From: Deltaproteobacteria bacterium | GTDB taxonomy: Bacteria; Myxococcota_A; Polyangia; Polyangiales; Polyangiaceae | Direction: 5' to 3' | DNA length: 64,000 bases | NCBI GenBank assembly: GCA_016875405.1 | Contig: VGRJ01000007.1 | Location: 1 to 64,000 of the forward strand | Shown: positions 18,334 to 27,126 of the stretch, piece by piece | Numbering within the stretch: position 1 is the first letter of the stretch | Layout: each line of letters starts with the position of its first letter | Translations under genes and position numbers: made by a program | Notes under the pieces: model-generated | Database searches by the model: none | The model's input: the letters and a program-made list of their open reading frames with translations, nothing else | What the model was told of the DNA's origin: nothing

Positions 18334-20331
18334 TCAGCCCTCGTCTTCGACGGGGGCATCGGGGTACACGTCGCCGTCTCGCGGGACGTCCGCAGGTGCC
18401 TCGGTGGCCTCGTGCCCGTCGTCGCCTGCGTCCGCGGCCTCGGGACACTTCTCGCCGGTGGCGCCCTTTTGACCCGCCGGGATCTTGCAAGGATGCACGC
18501 GCACCCGTCGAACGCGCGGCTGGTAGACGACCTTGCGCTCGTCGTTCCGAGTCGTGCCGCCCGGAAAGTCGATGAGCCGGGACACCGTGACCGTCCAGCC
18601 GACCTGGCCGCGCTCCTTCACCTTTTCGTCGTCGGGCTCGAGGGTCGAGTCGGGGAGAAACTCGACGGGCGGCTGCACGATGTCGCGGACGTGGGAGACC
18701 TTGCGACGAACCCTGCGACCGCCATTATCGCCATAGAGCTTCACGGTGATCGAGGTCTTCGTGTACAGGCAGCGGATCAGCATGCCGGCGCTCGTGTCAT
18801 TCTTGATCACGAGGTCCGGCTTTGGGTACGAGAGCGTCGCCTCGTGGCCCATCGGGTAGCGCGGGATGTAGAACGAGTGCGGCTTCCGCTCGAGGATGTC
18901 GTAGCCGCCGTAGAACGCCGCGTTGAAGAGCGTCGTGGCGAACTGGCTGATGCCACCGCCGATCGTGTCCTCCATCTCACCGTGGACGATCGTCGGCGCG
19001 GCCTTGAAGCCCTTGTCGACGGTGCGCTCGCCGACGTGAGCGTTCACACTGAAGGTCTCCCCGGTCTTGACGATGACGCCGTCGATCAGGTCTGCGATCC
19101 GGTGGATGTTGTCGACGCGTGGCATGCAACAAGGGTGCGACGTCGTGAATTTCGAGACGAGCCTCGTGATCCCGAGCTGCTCGAGCTCTGCCACCGTCAT
19201 CGTCGGTGCGGCACCAGGCTCGACGGGCAAGCGGCCCTCGCGGGTCTCGGTGCGCGCGGCCGCGGTGAGCGCGGCCACCACCGCGTCGGCCTTCACGACC
19301 CGGCCTGCTCGACCAGGGACGACCGAAGCGCGCTCGGTCGGATCGATCTCGAAGTGCGGCTCCACCGATGGCTCCTCCACGACCTTGCGGAGATCGCCGA
19401 GGACGGAGTCGATCGCGGACGGGTCCAGAAACGCCTCGACGCCAAGCGGCTCCTCGACGAGCCGGCTCCTGAGGGCCCCGATGAGCTGCGCGCCAGAGAA
19501 GCTCACGGTGATTCGCTCGTCGGGTATCTCCTCCGAGGCGGCGCGCGAGGCCGGCGTCGTGCCGGTCTTCGGCTCGTCCTCGGTCGCGAGCGCACGCCGA
19601 TCGACGTAGAGCGCGATCGGTCCCGCGACGAGCTCACGCGCCGCGGCGAGCGCAGCCTCCACGTGAGCCGCGGTGCGCCGAGCGCTGCGCTCGACGAGGG
19701 GAAGCGCAAGGACCCTCGGCTTGCCTAGCTCCGAGAACTCGGCCTTGGCGGCAAGGCTGACGAGCTCTCGCGCGGCCGCCGCTCGATCGACGGAGTGACC
19801 GAGCCGCGGCGGAGCCGCCAGCGGTACCCCATCCTTCACCTCGACCGCACCCTCGAAGGGACCAAGCACGTGCTCGCGCTCCCAGCGGTCGAGCAGTGGC
19901 CCGAGCTTCGCATCGTCGATGGTGGTGACGAGCCCCACGTCGAGCTCGGCGACGAGGCTCGACATCCAAGACCGTATGCGCGCAAAGCCGGTGGGGCGGC
20001 GGGCGGCGAGCGCCTGGATCACGGTCGCGTCGACGTCGATGCGGTAGCCGAGCTCGTGCAACGCGACGACGACGGTCGTATCGCCGATGCGGACGTCGAG
20101 GGTCTCGAGCGCGAGCGAAGCGACTCGTCCCTCGATCGCCTCGCGCGCCTCGGCTTCACGGAAACCCGCGAGAGGAAGCGCGCCCGCACGGACGCCCCGA
20201 AACACCTTGCCCGAGAAGCGCACGTGATCGACCCCGAACGCGACCACGGGCAGGAGGAGGAGACCCAGCAAAAAGGCGAGGAGTGCGCGCGCTGGAGCGC
20301 GGCGAATCTTCGACCTGTCTCCCTCGGACAT
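18334..20331 (-). CDS. VanW-domain membrane protein
   Basis: 665 residues from ATG 20331. One membrane segment (ALLAFLLGLLLLPVVAF) is followed by a large extracytoplasmic region. That region has two putative peptidoglycan-binding-like (PG_binding_4/YoaR) repeats, then the VanW domain in the C-terminal part (TFSVNAHVGERTVDKGFKAAP, GGGISQFATTLFNAAFYGG, RYPMGHEATL). An acidic tail follows. VanW domains occur in cell-wall proteins and in vancomycin-resistance clusters, but the activity is unknown. No van genes are nearby, so a housekeeping wall role is more likely than resistance. Ends 7 bp from the convergent OmpA gene. Confidence 0.85.
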   Translation of the reverse strand: MSEGDRSKIRRAPARALLAFLLGLLLLPVVAFGVDHVRFSGKVFRGVRAGALPLAGFREAEAREAIEGRVASLALETLDVRIGDTTVVVALHELGYRIDVDATVIQALAARRPTGFARIRSWMSSLVAELDVGLVTTIDDAKLGPLLDRWEREHVLGPFEGAVEVKDGVPLAAPPRLGHSVDRAAAARELVSLAAKAEFSELGKPRVLALPLVERSARRTAAHVEAALAAARELVAGPIALYVDRRALATEDEPKTGTTPASRAASEEIPDERITVSFSGAQLIGALRSRLVEEPLGVEAFLDPSAIDSVLGDLRKVVEEPSVEPHFEIDPTERASVVPGRAGRVVKADAVVAALTAAARTETREGRLPVEPGAAPTMTVAELEQLGITRLVSKFTTSHPCCMPRVDNIHRIADLIDGVIVKTGETFSVNAHVGERTVDKGFKAAPTIVHGEMEDTIGGGISQFATTLFNAAFYGGYDILERKPHSFYIPRYPMGHEATLSYPKPDLVIKNDTSAGMLIRCLYTKTSITVKLYGDNGGRRVRRKVSHVRDIVQPPVEFLPDSTLEPDDEKVKERGQVGWTVTVSRLIDFPGGTTRNDERKVVYQPRVRRVRVHPCKIPAGQKGATGEKCPEAADAGDDGHEATEAPADVPRDGDVYPDAPVEDEG

Positions 20332-20412
20332 GACGCGGGGTGTCGCCCATCGCGAGGTCGAAGGCAAGACCTCCGCCGCTCACGAGCGAGCTCCGCGGCT
20401 CGAGGCCACGCC

Positions 20413-23400
20413 TCATGCTCTTGGTCGCTTCGGCGCTCGGCGCGCGGGCCCCACACCTGCGCCGACGAACGCTTCGAGCACCTTCCCCGTCGGCGTCCCG
20501 AGGGACACGACCTCCTCGGGAGGGCCGCTCGCGACGATCGCTCCGCCCCCCTCGCCTCCCTCCGGTCCCAGCTCGACGACCCAGTCGCTCGCCGCGATCA
20601 CGGCGGGGTGGTGCTCGATCACCACGAGGGAGTCGCCGCGCCGAACGAGCGAGTCCATCACCTCGACGAGGCGCGCGACGTCGCCGTGATGAAGCCCTGT
20701 CGTGGGTTCATCGAGGACGTAGAGCGTCGGGCGATGTCGGCCGGTCGCGGTGAGCTCCGCCGCGAGCTTGAGACGCTGAGCCTCCCCCCCCGAGAGCGTC
20801 GGTGAGCCTTGCCCGAGCTGGAGATAGCCGACGCCGAGCCGCGCGAGTGTCTCGAGAGGACGCGCGATTGTGGGGTGCGAAGCGAAGAGCGTCGCAGCCT
20901 CATCGGCGGTGAGCCGGAGGACATCTCCGATCGAGAGTCCCTGCCATCGAACCTCGAGCGTCGACGGCTCGAAGCGCGCACCGTGACATGCGTCGCACAC
21001 GGTCTCGACGTCCGGGAGGAACGACATCTCGTGCGCGATCACGCCGAGCCCCTCGCAACTCGTGCATCGCCCGCCCGCGGCCGCGCTGTTGAAGGAGAAC
21101 CGCGTCGCCCCAAAGCCTCGCATCCGCGCCTCGGGGAGCCCCGCGTAGAGCTTTCGAATCGGGTCCCATATCCCGAGGAACGTCGCCGGCACCGAGCGCG
21201 ACGTTCGGCCAATCGGGGCCTGATCGACCGCAACGGCCCGCGCCAGCCCCAGGGGCAACTCGAGCTTCGCGCGCGTTCCTCCGACGAGCCCGAGCGCACG
21301 CCTCACCGCGGGATAGAGGACCCGTCCGACGAGCGTGCTCTTACCCGAGCCCGACACGCCCGCCACGACGCACAGTCGCTCGGCGGGGATGCGAAGATCG
21401 TCGATGACCAGGTTGTGAAGCCGCACGTCTCGCAACCTGAAGTGCTGCGTCGGAGGCGGGAGCTTCTCGCGCCGAACGAGCGCCGACTCGTCGCGGAGAG
21501 CTCGCCCTGTCGGCGACCTCTCGCTCGCGAGCACCTCGTCCGGAGCGCCGATCGCTTGGATGCGACCGCCGCCGCGCCCACCGGTCGGCCCGAGGTCGAC
21601 GAGGTAGTCTGCGGCGCGGATCATCTCGGCGTCGTGCTCGACGACCAGCACCGTGCTCCCGGTGTCGCGGAGCGCTCGTAGGTTCGCGAGCAACCGATGG
21701 GTGTCGCGCGGATGGAGCCCGATGGTCGGCTCGTCGAGGACGTAGAGCGCGCCGGTGAGTCCGCTGCCGAGCTGCGCGGCGAGCCTGAGACGCTGCATCT
21801 CACCGCCCGAGAGCGTCTGCGCGGGACGCCCCAAGCTCAGGTAGCCGAGCCCGACCTCGGCGACGAACTCGAGGCGCCTCGTGAGCTCGACGAGCGGTGC
21901 GCGCGCGACCTCGGCGCGAGGCCCATCGAACGAGAGGGCGCGGGTGGCCGCGGCGGCACGCGCGACCGAGAGCGCGAGCATCTCGTGATAGCGACGACCA
22001 CCGAGGCGCACGGCCCGCGGAATCGGCGCGAGTCGCGCTCCCTCGCAGACGCGACACGGCTCGACGTCGGGAGCCTCCGCCGCCTCGTCGAGCGAGCCGC
22101 AAACGAGGGACTTCGCCGCCTCGACTCCGCCCTCGACGCCGGTCCCTTCGCAGGCATCGCATCGCCCCTGCGCGGTGTTGAAAGAGAACCACCTCGGGTC
22201 GAGCTCTGGGACGGCCAGCGCACACGTCGGGCACGCTCGCTCGGTCGAGAACGCCGTCGTCGACTCGTCCTCGTGACGGAGCACGACGTGACCGCGACCG
22301 AACCGAAGCGCGAGCTCGAGCGCGTCGCGCGTACAGTCTCGCCATCGACCCTTGAAGAACACGAGCTCGATCGTGTGCTCGCGCGTCTTGGCGAGGCGCG
22401 GCGGAGAGTCCACGGCTCGAAGCGCCCCATCGACGACGGCCTCGGTGACGCCCGCCCGCTCGGCCACCGTGAAGACGTCGAGGTGCGTCCCCTTGCGCGC
22501 GCGAACGACGGGCGCGAGCAGCCTCCCCTTGCCGGCGCGCTTCGTCACACGCTCGAACACCGTCGCGCTCGACATCGGCTCGATCGGACCGTCGCACGAC
22601 GGACAATGCGGCACGCCGACCTTGGCGTAGAGCAAGCGTAGGTAGTGCGCGATCTCGGTGACCGTCGCGACGGTCGAGTTTGCGCCGGCCCGCGCCGTCC
22701 GCTGCTCGAGCGCGACCGAGGGTGGTACGCCGTGAACCATGTCGACGTCGGGCTTCGGCATCGTTGGCAGGAACTGGCGCGCGTAGGGTGTCAGCGTCTC
22801 GAGGAAGCGCCGCTGCCCCTCGGCGAACACCACATCGAACGCGAGCGACGACTTACCGGAGCCGCTCGGTCCGGTGACCACGACGAGCTTGCCGCGCGGG
22901 ATGTCGACGTCGACCTCCGCGAGGTTGTGCTCTCGGGCCCCGCGGATGACGATCGACTCGGCGACGCCTCGGGCGCCGGCCTCGCGGCCTACCGCAGCGT
23001 CGCGAACGACGCCCGGCGACGAGGGCCGGCACGCGAGCGCGAGTGCTCGCCCGGTGCGCGTCGCCTCTCGTGAGAGCTCGCGGGGCGTCCCCTCGAACAC
23101 AACCACGCCGCCGCCGCTCCCGGCACCTGGACCAAGCTCGACGACCCAGTCCGATGCAGCGATGACCGACGGGTCATGTTCGACGACGAGAACCGATGCC
23201 CCCCGCTCGGCGAGCGCGCGCAGGCAGCGGCTGAGCCGCTCGACCTCGAGGGCGTGGAGCCCCGCGCTGGGCTCATCGAGCACGACGAGCACCCCCTCAC
23301 CCGCGTCACGGATCGCCTTCGCCAGCTTCAGCCGCTGCGCCTCGCCGCCCGAAAGCGTGGAGAGCGGCTGACCGAGCGTGAGGTAGTCGAGCCCGAGCTC

Positions 23401-25767
23401 GACGAGCGGCTCGAGCGCGCGCGCGATCGTCGGCTCCGTCGCGCCGCACCAGTCGAGCACCTCGCGGACCGACATCGCCATCACGTCGGAGACCGACCGT
23501 CCGTCGAGCAGGACCTCCAGCACCTCGGGGCGAAAGCGCCGACCGCCGCACGCCGGGCAGGTGAGCCGAACGTCCGCGAGGAACTGCATCTCGACCGTCT
23601 CTGCGCCCTCGCCCGAACACGCCTCGCAGCGACCGGCCGCGACGTTGAACGAGAAGTGCGATGCCGTGAGCCCAGCGAGCTCGGCGGCGGGCTGCTCGGC
23701 GAAGCGCTGGCGAAAGCGGGACCAGCAATCCGTGTAGGTAGCCGCGTTCCCGCGAGACGTGCGCCCGAGCGGCGCCTGGTCGACGAGCAGCACCGAGCGC
23801 AGCGACTCGAGACCCTCGAGACCGTCATGCGCTCCCGGGAGCTCGCCCTCGGCCTCTCCGAGCGCGCGCGCCGCCGCGCGATAGACGATGTCTTCGACCA
23901 GCGTGCTCTTCCCCGAGCCGCTAGGACCACAGACCGCGACCACCCTGCCGAGCGGGAGTGCGACGTCGACGCCGCGGAGGTTGTTGGCGCGGGCGCCGCG
24001 CACTCGAAGGACACGACCGTCGAGCGCACGAGGCGCGCCGAGCGTCACGGCGTCGAGGGTCTTTGCGGTGCTCCCTCCGTGCCGGCGCGCATCCGTCGGA
24101 GTCCCGTCGAAGACGAGGGCACCCCCCTCTCTTCCAGCGCTCGGACCGAGCTCGAGTACGCGGTCGGCCGCGTCGATGACCCGCGGGTCATGTTCCACGA
24201 CGACCACGGCGTTGCCCCGCCGTGCGAGCTCGCCCATCGCCTCGACGAGGGGCGGGAGGTCGGTCGGGTGCAGGCCGACGGTGGGTTCATCGAGGACGAA
24301 GAGCGCCCCCGTGAGCGAGCTGCCGAGCGCCGCGGTGAGCGACACGCGCTGAGCCTCGCCGCCCGAGAGCGTCCGAGCCTGACGGTCCAGCGTGAGGTAG
24401 CCAAGCCCGACACGCTCGAGGTACCCGAGGCGCATCAGGAGCTCATCCCGCGCGAGGCTCCCCTGCCCGCTCGTCGTCGCGAGCGCCTCCAGCCTGCGCC
24501 GCGCGTCGCGGAGCTCGAGGCCGTGCCAGTCCCCGAGATCGAGCCCATCGACGCGGTAGCCGAGCGCAGTCGGGCCGAGCCGCTTTCCGCCGCAGGCGCC
24601 GCAGGGATCGTAGGCGCGGTAGCGCGCGAGCATCACGCGCACGTGCATCTTGTAGCTCTTTGTCTCGAGCCACTCGAACCAGAGCCGCACGCCAGGATAC
24701 TTTCCGCCGGTCCATCCTCCTTCGCCGTCGAGCACGGCGCGACGCTGCTCCTCGGTGAGGTCGCCCCATGGCGTGCTCATCGAGATCCCGCGCCGCTCGC
24801 AGAATTTGGCGAGCGCGCGCCGCTCCCAGGCGGTCTTCTTGCCACGCCACGGTCGAATCGCTCCGTCCGCGAGCGTCGCCTTGGGGTCGGGCGCGACCTT
24901 GTGCCAGTCGACGCCGAGGACCCGGCCGAAGCCGCGGCAGCTGCCGCACGCACCGACAGGCGACTGGTAAGAGAAGAGGCCCGGAGTCGGGGCACGAAAG
25001 CCCTTGCCGCACCCCGGACAAGAGAGACCGCTCGCGAGCGGCAGCACGACGCCACCTTCGACGAACACCTCGGCCCGATCGTCGCCACGGCGCCACGCGA
25101 CCTCGAGGGCCGCTGCGAGTCGCGCGCGCTCGCGAGTGGCGAGCTTCAGGCGATCGACGACGACGTCGAGCCCGCCCCCGACGAGCACGTCCGTCGGACG
25201 CACCTCGTCGAGGTCGCGGGCTTCCCCTCCGACCAAGACGCGCCGATAGCCCTCGCCGAGCAGCCGCTCGCGAAGCTCGAGGTAGTGCTCGGTCCCCTCG
25301 ATTCGAGCGCGATACGTGACGATCGCGCGCTCCCCGTCGTGGGTGTGAATCGCGCGGAGCGCCGCCTCGGTCGGATCCGAGCGCTCGGCGAGGCGCCCAC
25401 ACTCACCGCACAGCGGCCGAGCCTCGCGGAGGAACAGCGCGGCGAGATAGGGCTCGAGGTCCGCCATCGTCGCGACGGTCGAGCGCGAGCTCTTCACGGG
25501 CGCGCGGCGATCCACCGCGACCCCGGCCGCAACGGGCTCGAGCTTGTCCATCGGCGGACGCTCGAGGCGCTCGAGGAACTGGCGCGCGTACGGGCTGAAG
25601 CTCTCGACGAACCGCCGCTGCGCCTCGGCGTACAACGTATCGAAGGCCAACGAGGACTTCCCCGACCCCGAGACCCCGGTCACCGCGACGAGCTCGCCAG
25701 CGCGGAGCGTGACCGACACGCCCTTCAGGTTGTGGAGCCGGGCGCCGGAGAGCTCGATGGTGTGCAT
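20413..25767 (-). CDS. uvrA: Tandem (double-length) excinuclease UvrA
   Basis: 1784 residues, about twice the usual 940. Two complete UvrA units are fused, giving four ABC ATPase modules. Walker A sites lie near residues 31, 613, 965 and 1470 (GVSGSGKSS, GPSGSGKST, GPSGSGKSS, GVSGSGKST). Each is paired with an LSGGE signature (LSGGEAQR or LSGGEMQR) and a Walker B such as FVLDEPTVGLHP. Zinc-binding Cys pairs (CGECG, CPACG, CPSCD) occur in both halves. UvrA normally works as a homodimer to find bulky DNA damage for UvrB; here one chain supplies both halves. Chlamydia species encode a similar dimeric UvrA of nearly this length. Whether a normal UvrA exists elsewhere cannot be seen. A TAGATC box lies 7 nt before the ATG. 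Confidence 0.93.
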   Translation of the reverse strand: MHTIELSGARLHNLKGVSVTLRAGELVAVTGVSGSGKSSLAFDTLYAEAQRRFVESFSPYARQFLERLERPPMDKLEPVAAGVAVDRRAPVKSSRSTVATMADLEPYLAALFLREARPLCGECGRLAERSDPTEAALRAIHTHDGERAIVTYRARIEGTEHYLELRERLLGEGYRRVLVGGEARDLDEVRPTDVLVGGGLDVVVDRLKLATRERARLAAALEVAWRRGDDRAEVFVEGGVVLPLASGLSCPGCGKGFRAPTPGLFSYQSPVGACGSCRGFGRVLGVDWHKVAPDPKATLADGAIRPWRGKKTAWERRALAKFCERRGISMSTPWGDLTEEQRRAVLDGEGGWTGGKYPGVRLWFEWLETKSYKMHVRVMLARYRAYDPCGACGGKRLGPTALGYRVDGLDLGDWHGLELRDARRRLEALATTSGQGSLARDELLMRLGYLERVGLGYLTLDRQARTLSGGEAQRVSLTAALGSSLTGALFVLDEPTVGLHPTDLPPLVEAMGELARRGNAVVVVEHDPRVIDAADRVLELGPSAGREGGALVFDGTPTDARRHGGSTAKTLDAVTLGAPRALDGRVLRVRGARANNLRGVDVALPLGRVVAVCGPSGSGKSTLVEDIVYRAAARALGEAEGELPGAHDGLEGLESLRSVLLVDQAPLGRTSRGNAATYTDCWSRFRQRFAEQPAAELAGLTASHFSFNVAAGRCEACSGEGAETVEMQFLADVRLTCPACGGRRFRPEVLEVLLDGRSVSDVMAMSVREVLDWCGATEPTIARALEPLVELGLDYLTLGQPLSTLSGGEAQRLKLAKAIRDAGEGVLVVLDEPSAGLHALEVERLSRCLRALAERGASVLVVEHDPSVIAASDWVVELGPGAGSGGGVVVFEGTPRELSREATRTGRALALACRPSSPGVVRDAAVGREAGARGVAESIVIRGAREHNLAEVDVDIPRGKLVVVTGPSGSGKSSLAFDVVFAEGQRRFLETLTPYARQFLPTMPKPDVDMVHGVPPSVALEQRTARAGANSTVATVTEIAHYLRLLYAKVGVPHCPSCDGPIEPMSSATVFERVTKRAGKGRLLAPVVRARKGTHLDVFTVAERAGVTEAVVDGALRAVDSPPRLAKTREHTIELVFFKGRWRDCTRDALELALRFGRGHVVLRHEDESTTAFSTERACPTCALAVPELDPRWFSFNTAQGRCDACEGTGVEGGVEAAKSLVCGSLDEAAEAPDVEPCRVCEGARLAPIPRAVRLGGRRYHEMLALSVARAAAATRALSFDGPRAEVARAPLVELTRRLEFVAEVGLGYLSLGRPAQTLSGGEMQRLRLAAQLGSGLTGALYVLDEPTIGLHPRDTHRLLANLRALRDTGSTVLVVEHDAEMIRAADYLVDLGPTGGRGGGRIQAIGAPDEVLASERSPTGRALRDESALVRREKLPPPTQHFRLRDVRLHNLVIDDLRIPAERLCVVAGVSGSGKSTLVGRVLYPAVRRALGLVGGTRAKLELPLGLARAVAVDQAPIGRTSRSVPATFLGIWDPIRKLYAGLPEARMRGFGATRFSFNSAAAGGRCTSCEGLGVIAHEMSFLPDVETVCDACHGARFEPSTLEVRWQGLSIGDVLRLTADEAATLFASHPTIARPLETLARLGVGYLQLGQGSPTLSGGEAQRLKLAAELTATGRHRPTLYVLDEPTTGLHHGDVARLVEVMDSLVRRGDSLVVIEHHPAVIAASDWVVELGPEGGEGGGAIVASGPPEEVVSLGTPTGKVLEAFVGAGVGPARRAPKRPRA

Positions 25768-25830
25768 CGGGCGGGATCTACCGCCCCGGAGCGAGGGGTG
25801 CTAGCAACTCTGGCCGCAAGGAGACGCGCC

Positions 25831-26343
25831 ATGAAGAAGCTCCAGCTCACGCACGAGATCCACTGCTCGGTCGAACACTTCTGGGAGGTGTTCTTCGACA
25901 AGGGCTTCAACACCACGCTCTACCTGAACGAGCTCGGCTTCCCGAAGTACGAGATCCTGGAGCAGCGCGAGGAGGGCGGAAAGGTCGCCTATCGCAAGAC
26001 CCGCGGCACACCGAGGGCGGACGCGCCCGCGGCGGTGAAGAAGCTGATGGGCGACGGATTCGGCTACGACGAAGAGGGCCGGTTCGACTCGAGCGGCCGG
26101 CTCTGGACGTTCAAGCTCAAGATGAACACCCTCGCCGACAAGCTCCGTACCGAGGGCTCCGTGCGCTGCGAGGCCGCCGGCCCCGACCGCTGCAAGCGGA
26201 TCATGCAAATGGAGTTCGAGGCGAAGATCTTCGGCGTCGGCAGCATCATCGAGGCCTTCTCCGAGGGAGAGATGAAGAAGGGCTGGGACCAGAGCGCCGC
26301 CTACATGAACCGCTGGGTGAAGGACCACCCGAAGGCGGGCTGA
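25831..26343 (+). CDS. DUF2505 / SRPBCC-fold protein
   Basis: 170 residues. Shine-Dalgarno AAGGAG sits 7 nt before ATG 25831, one of the few strong ribosome-binding sites here. The sequence (MKKLQLTHEIHCSVEHFWEVFFDKGFN at the start, SVRCEAAGPDRCKRIMQMEFEAKIFGVG later, ending KKGWDQSAAYMNRWVK) matches the DUF2505 pattern. This is a helix-grip (SRPBCC/START-like) fold with a deep hydrophobic pocket. Such proteins bind lipids or other apolar ligands; the ligand is unknown. No signal peptide, so cytosolic. Diverges from uvrA with a 63-bp gap, so the two may share a control region. Confidence 0.75.
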   Translation: MKKLQLTHEIHCSVEHFWEVFFDKGFNTTLYLNELGFPKYEILEQREEGGKVAYRKTRGTPRADAPAAVKKLMGDGFGYDEEGRFDSSGRLWTFKLKMNTLADKLRTEGSVRCEAAGPDRCKRIMQMEFEAKIFGVGSIIEAFSEGEMKKGWDQSAAYMNRWVKDHPKAG

Positions 26344-26362
26344 GCCCTCGGTCCGCCGCGAC

Positions 26363-26635
26363 TCAAGCCGAGGACGCCGCCCCGAGGCTCTCCTCGACGA
26401 GCGCGCGCTGCGGTCGAGTGAGGTTCACGAGCCGCCCGTCGACGGTGAACATGCCATCGTCTCTGCGTACGCTTCGCGCCACCTTCAAGTCGAGCACCTC
26501 AGCCGCCTCCTCGACGACCGCCTTCAGCGGAGTACCAGGAGCGTACGCGCGTGAGGCGCGCATCCAGAAGCGCTCGCCCTCGACACGGTCGAGCTCGGCG
26601 GTCGCGCCGGCAGGGAGCGTCAGACGGAGGCTCAT
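26363..26635 (-). CDS. Small conserved-looking protein (90 aa), last gene of the smpB operon
   Basis: Its ATG overlaps the smpB stop (ATGA, 26632-26635), so it is translationally coupled. The sequence is soluble and mixed alpha/beta: an N-terminal beta strand MSLRLTLPAGATAEL, a helix LKAVVEEAAEVLDL, then VDGRLVNLTRPQRALVEE. No Cys/His motif, membrane helix or known family. The position suggests a link with SmpB or the regulator upstream, but nothing in the sequence proves it. Confidence 0.6.
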   Translation of the reverse strand: MSLRLTLPAGATAELDRVEGERFWMRASRAYAPGTPLKAVVEEAAEVLDLKVARSVRRDDGMFTVDGRLVNLTRPQRALVEESLGAASSA

Positions 26636-27126
26636 CCGCGCCTTCCGGAGACCGCCGCGCGAGCCTCTCGATCGGCCTCCTTGCGCTTCAGCGACTCACG
26701 CTTGTCGTGGAGCTTCTTGCCACGAGCGAGAGCGATCTCGAGCTTGGCGCGTCCACCCCTGAAGTAGATCTTCGTGGCGACGACGGTCATCCCCTCGCGC
26801 TCGGTCGCGCGCTCGATCGCGTCGATCTCGTCGCGATTGAGCAGGAGCTTGCGCTTGCGCTTCGGCTCATGACCGAACGGAGTACCGGAGAGCTCGGGGA
26901 TGTTGGCGCCGTGCACGAAGGCCTCGCCGCGCTCGATGGTCACGTAAGCGTCGCTGAGATCCGCCTTCCCCGCGCGCAGCACCTTCACCTCGCTGCCGAT
27001 GAGCTGAAGACCGGCCTCGTAGGTGTCGCTGAGCTCGTAGTCGAAGCTCGCTCGACGGTTCTTCGCGATGATGCCATCCCCGTACTGCTCGACCGCGGGG
27101 GCGTCGTTCTTCTTGTGCTTCGCCAT
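26632..27126 (-). CDS. smpB: SmpB, tmRNA-binding ribosome-rescue protein (internal start within the chaN frame)
   Basis: 164 residues if started at ATG 27126, close to the normal 160. GAGGAG sits just ahead of this ATG (CCCGAGGAGCGC then ATG), a proper ribosome-binding site. Family features are all present: IIAKNRRASFDYELSDTYEAGL, LIGSEVKVLRAGKADLSDAYV, FVHGANIPEL, HEPKRKRKLLLNRDEI, and the Lys-rich tail LALARGKKLHDKRESLKRKEADRE that enters the decoding site. SmpB delivers tmRNA to ribosomes stalled on broken messages. Unusually, the frame is open upstream without a stop and continues into ChaN, so SmpB may also exist as the tail of a longer protein. Confidence 0.93.
   Translation of the reverse strand: MAKHKKNDAPAVEQYGDGIIAKNRRASFDYELSDTYEAGLQLIGSEVKVLRAGKADLSDAYVTIERGEAFVHGANIPELSGTPFGHEPKRKRKLLLNRDEIDAIERATEREGMTVVATKIYFRGGRAKLEIALARGKKLHDKRESLKRKEADREARAAVSGRRG

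Noticed and set aside
23176-25830. A plus-strand frame of over 800 codons lies antisense to uvrA and runs into the DUF2505 gene
   Set aside because: It is a shadow of the GC-biased third codon positions of uvrA. Composition is Arg/Glu-rich without folds, and the DUF2505 gene has its own Shine-Dalgarno and start at 25831.
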